The translations under genes and the position numbers were made by a program. Shown here piece after piece: positions 55,864 through 64,000 of a DNA stretch of 64,000 bases. The DNA lies in assembly GCF_036884655.1 (NCBI RefSeq), contig NC_088331.1:18571501-18635500 (forward strand), in the 5' to 3' direction. The DNA comes from Musa acuminata AAA Group. Taxonomy: Eukaryota; Streptophyta; Magnoliopsida; Zingiberales; Musaceae. The notes below the pieces were generated by a model. The model did not search any database and was not told where the DNA came from. It worked only from the letters and a program-made list of their open reading frames with translations. Within the stretch, counting starts at the first letter, position 1. Each line of letters starts with the position of its first letter.

Positions 55864-57439
55864 TGTTAGGATCAAGAGCACTAAGAGGGGGGAGGGGTGA
55901 ATTAGTGCAGCGGATAAAAACGTCAACTTCGTCAAATTTCTTGTACGATAAAAATTATTTCCGACGTAAAACCGATTTCGGAAACTTAACTTGAAAGCAT
56001 ACGTAAATGTATTGAATGCAGTAAGCTATTGAAGGGGTTTACAGTAAGGTAATAGCAGGAAATAAAATGTAAACCAAAGAAGACGGGAGTTTATAGTGGT
56101 TCGGTCAATCGTGACCTACATCCACTCCTCTGATTCCTCTTCCGTCAAGGCCATCGGCATCCACTAACAATCTTCCTTTACTAGACGAAGATCAACCTCC
56201 TTCTTACACCCCTCTTCTCCTTTTACCAAGTTTAGGAGACAACCCTTATAAGCACTCACTCTCCTCTCTTAAACAGAATTCTAACACTTAAGCTAGAGGA
56301 GGGATTTCTCAACTGATTTCTATAGCGTTTCTTTCCTTTTTTGCTCTCTGTGCTTGTGTGTATTAACCAGGGATGAGAGGGGTATTTATAGGCTTCAAGT
56401 TGATTCAAACTTGGAGCCTAAAAATATCTCATCCCGGGTTCCCCGGGCACGGGCGGTACCACCGCCTGCGCTGGGCGGTACTATCGCCCAGTGTCAGTTT
56501 GACTAACACTATCCTGGGTGGTACCACTGCCTGGGGTAGAGTGCTAGGCGGTACAATCGCCCAGACTGGCGGTACCACCGCCTGACATAGCCTCGAAGAC
56601 TGTGCCATGACGGTGAGTCTTCTTGGGGCACTATTTGGGCTTCTTATTGGGCCGACATAGTGATTACATGGGCCTAGTTGGACCCTAATTGGGTTGGCCC
56701 AAATCCAATCCCAATTACGTGCTAACTACGATTCCTAAGACATATTCTAAGCTAAACAAATCCCTATGTCAATTCTTCCGGCGAGCTTCCGGCGAACCTC
56801 CGACGAACTCTCGGCAATGTTCCGACGGAGTCTTGGCAAGCTCCTGGACTACACGACAATCTTCTTGGCGAGTTATGACGAGCTTCTCTGGCAAGCTCCA
56901 CGACTTCTCGGCTGGTTCCCGCAGAACTTCCGACAAACGTTTGGACTTCTAACGAACTCTCAAACTCCCAACATGATCTCGATCTTGACTTTGAGACTTC
57001 ATTATGCTTCATGTCTTGCTATCATAGTTAATCTTGCACATGTAAAACACACTTCGATCTAGGCAATTAATCCTAAGCATCTAATCAAGTTGTTCGGCAT
57101 ATCATTGGTCCCTCGACGCTTCATCCGATTCTTCGGCGCATCGTCCTCTCTTGCGGCCTATTGCCCAATCAGTCAGTTGACTCCGTAACTCCGATATCAT
57201 TGGCGCAATCTCTGCTCTTCTTGGCCCGATGCCTGAATCCATGGCCCGAAGCCTTCTGTCGATACGTCGACTGATCCATCGGTCCAACATCCAATCTTTT
57301 GACATGTTCCTCCGGCCCAATATGATTTTTCTTACTTTAATTGTCTCATCTTGATCGAAGCATCCTGAGTCACTTAAAACGCAGATTGAAACATAAACAT
57401 ATATTGATTGGTTTCATCATCAAAATCTAAGATTCAACA
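55864..57439 (-). repeat. Solo LTR of a Sirevirus-like family inside gypsy D
   Basis: 1576 bp with plus-strand ends TGTTAGGATC and ATTCAACA, TATA box at 56383-56390 (minus) and a GGCGGTACCACCGCC array (about 56450-56585). Flanked by CCTTG (55859-55863) and CCTTC (57440-57444), a target duplication with one mutation; gypsy D reads through as HGL/PPL. No interior or second LTR remains, as expected after LTR-LTR recombination. The 3' part resembles the TR-GAG LTR start. Confidence 0.92.
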
Positions 57440-58846
57440 CCTTCCACCTTTAAGAGACATCCAGCATCACATTGATCTTATTCCGGGGGCTATTCTACCT
57501 AATAAAGCTACATATAGAATGAGTCCCGAGGAGCATGAAAAACTTCAAAGGCAAGTTGATGAATTAGTGAAAAATGGGTTAATTCAGGAGAGCATGAGTC
57601 CTTATACGGTTCCAGCATTGTTAGTGCCTAAGAAGGATGGTTCTTGGAGAATATACGTGACAGTCGCACAATCAACAAAATCACAGTGGACTATCGTTTT
57701 CCTATTCCAATGTTAGATGATTTACTTGATCAATTGTGTGGTGCTTATATTTTCTCTAAAATTAATTTAAGGAGTGGCTATCACCAAATAAGAATGAGGC
57801 CCGGAGATGAGTGGAAAACAACATTTAAAACTAGAGAAAGCTTATATGAATGGTTGGTTATGCCATTTGGGCTATCTAATGTTCCTAGCACTTTCATGAT
57901 ATTTATGAATCATATACTTAAGCCATGCATTGAAATATTTGTTGTAGTTTACTTTGATGATATATTAGTGTATAGTAAGAGCGAAGAAGAGCATATGATT
58001 CATCTGAAAGAGATCTTTCTTATTTTGAGGCAGCAAAAACTTTATGCTAATCTAAAGAAGTGTGATTTCTTTACTTCTAGTGTTGTGTTTTTGGGGTATG
58101 TTGTTTCAAAAGATGGAATCATAATGGATCAAAATAAGGTAAAAGTTATTCTCAATTGGCCAACACCTGCTTCATTGCATGATGTGAGGAGTTTCCATGG
58201 CTTAACTTCTTTTTACAGAAGATTCATCAAGGGTTTCAGCTCTATTGTCGCTCCAATCAGCGAATGTCTGAAATGTGATAAATTCAAATGGACTAGTGAG
58301 GCTAATGATGCTTTTGAGCCTTTAAAAAGAAAGGTGACCGAAGCTCCTATCTTAGTTCTACCAAATTTTAATAATGTGTTTGAGGTTGAATATGATGCAT
58401 CTAATGTGGGAATTGATACTGTTTTGAGTCAAGATGGAAAGCTCATTGCATATTTTAGTGAAAAGCTGAATGATACGAGGAAGAAATATTCTACTTATGA
58501 CAAAGAGTTTTATGCGACTTATCGAGCTTTGTCTCATTGGAGTCAATATCTTCTTGCCAAGCCATTTGTCTTATATTCTGATCATGAGGCATTAAAGTTC
58601 ATTAATCACCGGCACAAGTTAAACAAGAGGCATGCAGCTTCGGTGGAGTTTTTACAATCTTATAACTTTACGATCAAGCACAAATTTGGTATTCAAAATA
58701 TAGTTACTGATGCATTGAGCAGAAAGTGTTCTTTATTATCAACAATGGAAGTTAAAGTAGTTGGATTTGAAACATTCAAAGATCTCTATAAGAGTGATGT
58801 AGATTTTGGCTCAATATGGCAGATTTGTAAATCAGGTTTCTTTTAA
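57440..58846 (+). pseudogene. pol: Gypsy D reverse transcriptase and RNase H, one frameshift
   Basis: Resumes after the solo LTR with [17 protein letters not shown] and [16 protein letters not shown] frameshift near 57650-57660 (inside the usual CVDSRTIN motif) is followed by a 400-codon open frame: KINLRSGYHQIRMRPGDEWK, EWLVMPFGLSNVPSTF, the catalytic YFDD (near 57955), VVFLGYVVSKDGI, then RNase H (EYDASNVGIDTVLSQ, YSTYDKEFYATYRAL, YSDHEALKFI, VTDALSRK). The first RNase H Asp and the SDH motif are present. Apart from the frameshift this region is intact until the stop at 58844. Confidence 0.93.
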
Positions 58847-59959
58847 TAATTTTCTATCTTTGATGGTTTTCTTTTTCGAGCTAATACTTTATATGTTCCC
58901 TCTTGTTCTTTGAGATAAGTAAATCTAGCTGAAGCTCATGGTGGTATTTTCGGTGGATATTTTGGTAGAGACAAGACTCTGGCTCTTATTCAATCAAACT
59001 TTTATTGGCCTAAGATGTTTAGAGATGTGGAAAGACATATAAAGCAATGTCGAGTATGTTATTTGGCAAAAATAAGAAGTCAAAATTCTGGATTATACAC
59101 TCCATTGTCTGTGCCAATTGCTTCATAGGAGGAAGTGAGTCTTGATTTCATTTTGGGACTGCCAAGAACTCAAAGAAAGAAGGATTCTATCATGGTTGTT
59201 ATTGACATATTTTCAAAAATGTTTCACTTTATTCCCTACAATAAATCGAATGATGCATCTCATATTGCTAATTTATATTTTAAGGAGATTGTTAAATTGC
59301 ATGGTAGTCCAAGAACTATGGTGTCTGATCGAGATTCAAAATTTCTTAGCCATTTTTGGAGAACTCTTTAGAGGAAGCTGGGTAATTCTTTGAATTTCAA
59401 CAACTCGCATCATCCACAAACTGATGGGCAAACGGATGTAACGAACAGAAACTTAAGAAATTTGCTTAGAAGCTATGTTGGCAAGAATATTAAGCAATGG
59501 GATCTCATTCTTCCATAAATTGAGTTTGCCTACAATCATTCTATCCACCATAGTATCGGTAAGAGTCCTTTTGAGGTTGTTTATGGTGCTAATCCAGCTG
59601 GTCCTTTGAACTTCATCCATTTTTCGACAACTAAGCAATTTAGTGGAGATGCTGATGAGAGAGCAAAGCAGATAAAGCAAAATGTTAAAGCAAATATAGA
59701 AAAGCAAAATGAGAGGTACATGGAAGCTACCAACAAACACAAAAAACATATGGAGTTTAATGTTGGTGATTTAGTCTGGATTCATCTAAGAAAGGAGAGG
59801 TTTCTACCAGACAAATTTGGAAAATTAAAACCAAAGGCTGATGGTCCAATCAAGGTGCTTAAGAAAATTAGAAAAAATATATATAAGATTGAGCTACCTG
59901 AAGATTACGGAGTGTCCCCAACATTTAATATTGTTGATTTAGGTCCTTTTCACAATTAA
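58847..59959 (+). pseudogene. pol: Gypsy D integrase with stops
   Basis: Same frame as RT. After a decayed 70 bp stretch, HGGIFGGYFGRDKTLALIQ and CRVCYLAK give the zinc-binding region. Core motifs: [11 protein letters not shown] (near 59145), [12 protein letters not shown] (near 59325) and HHPQTDGQTDVTNRN (near 59410), in which the catalytic Glu of the usual TEVVNR is Asp. Stops at about 59127, 59369 and 59516. The open end 59606-59959 has GDLVWIHLRKERFP-type and GPIKVLKKIRKNIYKIELP segments and ends at FNIVDLGPFHN with no chromodomain. Confidence 0.9.
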
Positions 59960-60685
59960 GTTGACGAAACAAATAAGGACTTGAGGACAAGTCTTTTTCA
60001 ACTAGGAGAGATTGACATGGGAGTGTCTAATTTGATACAATTTGCTCATATGGACCTTGCTGATGCTTTGATATTTTTATCAGCCAATATTGTTGCCTTA
60101 TAATCTTCAACTTAACCCACTCAAATATGACAGCTCATAAGCATATTCCTTGTAGAAAATTAAAGCTATTTCAAGATGCTTTTCTTCATGATCAAGGAAT
60201 GCATTAAAGGAGTTGGTTAGCAATTGTAAAACACTTAATTTTGAAATTCCCTATGCATGAAGGGTTGTTTCATGCACTAGTATTTATTTTGGTGTTTAGG
60301 ACTTAAAAAAAACTTTAAAAAACTGATGATATCTTAACAGAAGCTCTCTTGGAGAACCCCCTTAAACTTCGTATCTCTTGGATGCGTCCTTGAGTAGTGA
60401 GTCTTTGATTTATGTTCTGTATCCTCATTTATAATCCTTAGGGTGGTGAATTTCTGTATCCCTTTATGATTTTAACTTAGTGGTGAACTATTTTTCGATC
60501 TTATTTAAGTTTTATCGTGAGTTCATGCCTTTTCTATTCAAAACACTCATTCCAGCAAATATAACTGTACTGTGATTTTTCTTCAAGAGTTTGTTCCTTG
60601 TCTACTATGACATTTTCTATATGAAAAACTGTTCCATCGGTGTTATTTCAAAATCCATTCTGCATTTTACCCTCCCCAGTATCAT
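59960..60685 (+). other. Gypsy D 3' tail, possibly start of its 3' LTR
   Basis: After the pol stop comes AGGACAAGTCTTTTTCAACT and the purine tract AGGAGAGAT (60004-60012), followed by TGACATGGGAG (60013), a possible LTR start. The remaining about 670 bp are non-coding and end where similarity to TR-GAG interior begins. Without a second LTR copy the boundary cannot be confirmed. Confidence 0.5.
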
Positions 60686-61985
60686 TGCTTCATGCATGAT
60701 ACCAAAAATAAATCAATCATTACTGTGAACATATCATACATGATATTAAAGCATTCATGATACATCATTTTAGCAACAAATCATAGTATTGCATGCATCA
60801 TTCCAAATTATAAATATTTTAAATCATGATGGTATCAAAATGTCAAATTACATTACATCCTATCATGTATGAGAATTCTCAAGATTCATATAGAAAATCT
60901 CCTCTTAAGAAAATACCAAGAGGAATCGTAAGAGGACAATTTATGAAAAATCTTGATTCATATAAAGAGAATCTCATCTTATCATGATTTGATAAATATT
61001 CTCTTAAAAGAGTGAATCATATGTGCATCAAGAAAGATGTTTCATGTTGAATATATCACAAGTCGTAAATACAATAAATGATTTAGTTGGATATATCATC
61101 TCATTAGTCATATGAAAATAGATCCAAAATCATCATCAAAATCACTTTTCGGAAAATTCAATGAAGGCAAAGTAGATAAATTCACATGAGAACTTAATTC
61201 ATGCATAATGTCTCAAAAAAAATAGTTATAATTCCAAACAAAAATCATGATTCATCTACAAAATTTTTCTCTTTAGTAAATGACAAGAAGAAGCATAGGA
61301 GATCAAATAAAAGATCTTGATTCATAAAAGATTTCATGTTATAAGTCTTAAGAAATTATGATTTCAATAAAACTTATTCAAATTCAAATCATTTTCATAG
61401 TCCAAGAGATTCACAAAAACATAATATACATGGATTCATAAATCTTTTATTGAAAAATCAATAAGATAGAGATGTTTTATTTTCAGTTGTTTGTTTTATA
61501 CAAGCATGCCTTTGTCTTCTTATGCAAAATAAAAACATGCATCAACGTTTAAGATCGAAAAATAAATTTCACCATAAAAGCCATCAAGACAAAAAAAAAA
61601 AGTATAACACATTAAACATAAGGCTTCTTCAAACAAGATATTTGATTCATCATTTTAATTTCAATGATAATATATTTTCCTTTTTATGTGTTTCATTTTA
61701 TGTGATTGATTTCATATAAGTATACTCAAGTTTTTTCATATGAAAACCATCCATCATGTTTAAAATAGAAAAGCAATACAAAATCATCATGCATAATTAT
61801 ATCATTAAATTATCAAACATGATTTCATTAAACATAAAGTATTTAATTTAAACATTTTATTCCTTTATCATAAAACATACAATTGTCATGATAAATATAA
61901 ATATAAATATAAATATATTTATTTATTTATTTATTTATTTAAAATTAATCATGAAAAGAACTAAGTAATTTCATTGTAAGGAAAA
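60686..61985 (-). other. AT-rich non-coding interior of element E
   Basis: No gene seen. Weakly colinear with the TR-GAG2 interior; similarity includes the ATGATTTCATT/TCATGATA-rich stretches. Contains a simple repeat at 61890-61944. Confidence 0.7.
61890..61944. repeat. (ATAAAT)n/(ATTT)n simple repeat
   Basis: About four ATAAAT units followed by about six ATTT units; the two halves are partly complementary and could fold back. Confidence 0.9.
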
Positions 61986-62935
61986 AGATATTCAATTGAG
62001 TCGCTTACCTTGTTGACGAAAGTCGTCAAAGCACAGTTCGCCACATTGCTTTTGTTGGGTTTTTTTTCATCTTTAAATTAATTCGATTCATCCCAAGCCA
62101 CCTTAAGTGTTTTCGTCTTCTTTTGTAGCTTCTTATTTTTAGGTTCATTTTTGTTCTTTAATTATTTTTCAAGATTTTTTTAAGCTTTATGGTTAAGAGT
62201 TCAAAGTCATCATCACTTGAGCTTTCGCTCAAGTCGTCTTCATTTATTCTCGGTGTCAAATCCTTCCTATTCTTTGGAAGGTTGTTCTCAAGTTCGTCAA
62301 GTGCTACATAAGTCATTTCATAGGTCATCAAAGACCCAATAAGTTATTCAATCGAAAAATAGTTCAAGTCCTTTGATTCTTGTATTGTCGTTATTTTTTA
62401 ATCCTAATTTTTAGAAAGTGATAGTAAAACTTTATTCACAAGTTCAAGATTCGAAAAAATTTTATCAAGAGCTTTTAGACTATTGATGATATCTGTAAAA
62501 TATGTGTATATGTCTCCAATAGTTTTGCTTAGTTCCATACAAAATAATTCAAAATCGCACATCAAAATATTTATTTTAGAGTCTTTAACTATACTAGTGC
62601 CCTCGTGTGTGATTTTAAGTGTGTGTCAAATGTCAAAAGTTGTTTCTCAAGTAAAAACCCGATTGAATTCATTTTTGTCGAATGCACAAAATAGAGCAAT
62701 CGTAGCTCTAGCATTTAAAGAAAAAGTTTTCTTCTCCAAATCATTTCATTCGTTCATTGGAGTACAAGACTTTTTGAAAACCACTTTCGATAATATTCCA
62801 TAAATTTAAATCCAAGAAAGTAAGAAAACTCTCATTCGAGTTTTCCGATAAGTGTAATCCATCCCATTGAACATAGGAGGACGAACGATAGAAAATCCCT
62901 CTTGAAAGCCAAAAGAGTCATTTCTCTTGGGTGTT
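61986..62935 (-). pseudogene. gag: Dead gag of element E
   Basis: The minus-strand sequence aligns at DNA level to the TR-GAG gag: the primer-proximal part, the ALFCALDKNEFN-like region (near 62690), the FDIWRTLE-like region and the FPKNRKD-like end (near 62270) can be traced, but every frame has many stops and indels. One 106-codon frame on the plus strand (62483-62803) is its antisense shadow. No product is possible. Confidence 0.82.
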
Positions 62936-62956
62936 AAACCAAAAGAGAAATAACGT

Positions 62957-62969
62957 GGCTCTGATACCA
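62957..62969 (-). other. Primer binding site of element E
   Basis: Minus-strand TGGTATCAGAGCC, two bases inside the LTR. Confidence 0.88.
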
Positions 62970-62971
62970 AC

Positions 62972-63813
62972 TGCTAGGAATGAGTCGACACTAAGAATGG
63001 GGAGTGAATTAATGCAGTGGTAAAAACATCGATTTCAAAAAATATTTGTTTGTTGAAAACCGATCGGAAAGATGTTAACTTAAAAACACTTTCGTAAGCG
63101 TGTAATGTGGAAGTAGAGCAGTGAGCAAGTAAAATGATTTGTAGCAAAGTAAAAGGCAACAAACCGATTTTTTAGTTGTTCGGTCATCATGACCTACATC
63201 CACTCCCGATTCCTGTTCACTCGAGGCCACCGGCTTCCACTACTAGTCTTCCCTCAATAAGCGAAGACCAACTACCCTTTTACACCCCTCTTCTCATTTT
63301 CATAGGGTTTGGAGACAACCTTTTACAAGCACTCACTCATCTCTAAACAGAATTCTAAACTTAGAATTAGAGGAGGGAAACTCTCACGTGATTACTACAG
63401 CGTTTTCTCACTTTTAAATTATCTGTGCTTGTGTATGTTAACCAAGGATGAGAGGGGTATTTATAGGGCTCAAGTGGATTCAGACTTGGAGCCTAAAAAT
63501 GTCTCATCCCCGATTTTTGGGGTACTGGCGGTACCACCGCCTATGCTGGGCGGTACCACTGCTTGACACCTTGCCATTAGGCGGTACCTCCAATTAACAT
63601 AGTCTCGGAGACTATGCCACGACGATTCCACCTATTGAGTCACTGTTTTGGCATTTTCATTTGGCCCAACACAGCCCAAACTTGGGCCCAATTGACCCCT
63701 AATTGAGTTGGCCCAATTCCGACCCAATAATGTCCTAACTACGAGTTATAAGACATTCACTAAGCTAAAAAAGTTCATAAGTTTAGGTTTCTTCCGGTGA
63801 GCTTTTAGTGATC
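62972..63813 (-). repeat. Element E 5' LTR, partial
   Basis: Plus-strand start TGCTAGGAATGAG (TGTTAGGATCGAG in relatives), TATA box 63458-63465 (minus), and a GGCGGTACCACCGCC array at about 63525-63590. Similarity to the solo LTR at 55864 (ACTCTCCTCT..., GCACTCACTC) ends at about 63813, so the outer LTR end is missing. Confidence 0.82.
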
Positions 63814-64000
63814 TGATAAGACTTTAAAATCTTATCGTTGCTCTAATACCAATTGATAAGGCCCTAAGGTCTTATCGTGGAAGAAATGGGAGAAAAGGGA
63901 ATGATAATGATCGCTTCGAGGGGATCGACCTCCTCTAAAGTCTTATCGTCGCTCTGATACCAATTGATAAGACCCTAAGGTCTTATCGTGGAAGAAATGG
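63814..64000. repeat. 111 bp tandem unit with hairpins and primer-site-like sequence
   Basis: GATAAGRCC-CTAA-GGTCTTATC hairpins at 63855-63876 (one mismatch) and 63966-63987 (perfect 9 bp stem), and a related one at 63815-63836. Between them lies CTCTRATACCAATTGATAAG at two places 111 bp apart, resembling a minus-strand tRNA-Met primer site followed by an LTR start TGATAAG. The unit is cut by the window end. Confidence 0.75.

Larger units (their letters stand above)
46593..60685 (+). mobile_element. Element D: Ty3/gypsy retrotransposon, split by TR-GAG2 and a solo LTR
   Basis: Pieces at 46593-46747, 55304-55863 and 57440-60685 join into one gag-pol when the two insertions are removed. The left end is cut by the element G LTR and the right end by element E near 60685, so neither LTR is complete. 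Motifs are those of plant gypsy elements lacking a visible chromodomain. Stops and one frameshift are present. It is the oldest layer of the right half. Confidence 0.88.
60686..63813 (-). mobile_element. Element E: decayed relative of the TR-GAG family, truncated
   Basis: On the minus strand: partial 5' LTR, primer site, dead gag, and AT-rich interior resembling 50670 onward in TR-GAG2 (GCATGATACCRAAAA). It ends at about 60685 without polypurine tract or 3' LTR and at about 63813 within the LTR. Divergence is far greater than between TR-GAG1 and TR-GAG2, so this is an old copy of the same lineage. Confidence 0.8.

Noticed and set aside
62483..62803. 106-codon plus-strand frame
   Set aside because: It is the antisense of the dead element E gag, corresponding to antisense frames over intact gag copies elsewhere in the window.

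Overview
This 64 kb window looks like a piece of a large, repeat-rich flowering-plant nuclear genome. It is almost entirely nested LTR retrotransposons. I found no host gene, no tRNA or rRNA gene, no CRISPR array and no bacterial-type gene. The plant cannot be named from the sequence; Sirevirus-type copia and chromodomain gypsy elements in AT-rich DNA fit many angiosperms. Every primer binding site found is a variant of TGGTATCAGAGC, the initiator tRNA-Met type.

Layout, outermost to innermost. (1) An old Ty1/copia element, family A (+), runs from 1 to 40053 with a second, inverted piece at 40054-40990. It is LTR, leader, gag/protease, LTR, leader, gag stub, with no integrase or RT left. Inserted into it are: a gag-only Sirevirus-like element, TR-GAG1 (608-8516, +, target duplication CCTAG); a chromodomain gypsy element C (10485-25241, -, TATAC), itself split by a larger chromovirus B1 (15494-25002, +, TTTAT); and B2 (30347-40014, +, GCTCA), a non-coding relative of B1 with two nearly identical 4 kb LTRs. 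(2) A Sirevirus-like copia element G (40991-46591, -) keeps its 5' LTR and most of gag-pol but is cut in RNase H and fused to the inverted family A piece. (3) An old gypsy element D (46593 to about 60685, +) is split by a second gag-only element, TR-GAG2 (46748-55298, -, AAATG), and by a solo LTR (55864-57439, CCTTG/CCTTC). (4) A decayed relative of the TR-GAG family, E (about 60686-63813, -), is followed to the window end by hairpin repeats containing primer-site-like sequence.

How the parts work together. TR-GAG1 and TR-GAG2 encode only an intact 332-residue capsid-type Gag and no enzymes, so reverse transcriptase and integrase must come from a Sirevirus partner; G is that kind of element but is broken here. 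B1 and B2 share a primer site and the same dead gag remnant, so their copies must have depended on Gag made elsewhere. The most notable observation is that the first roughly 870 bp of the two TR-GAG gag genes are identical, synonymous sites included, although the sequence on both sides has diverged. Other points of interest are the roughly 1.1 kb purine-rich block with 181 bp tandem repeats in the B2 LTRs, GGCGGT/ACCGCC palindrome arrays upstream of the TATA box in several LTR families, and the terminal hairpin repeats.
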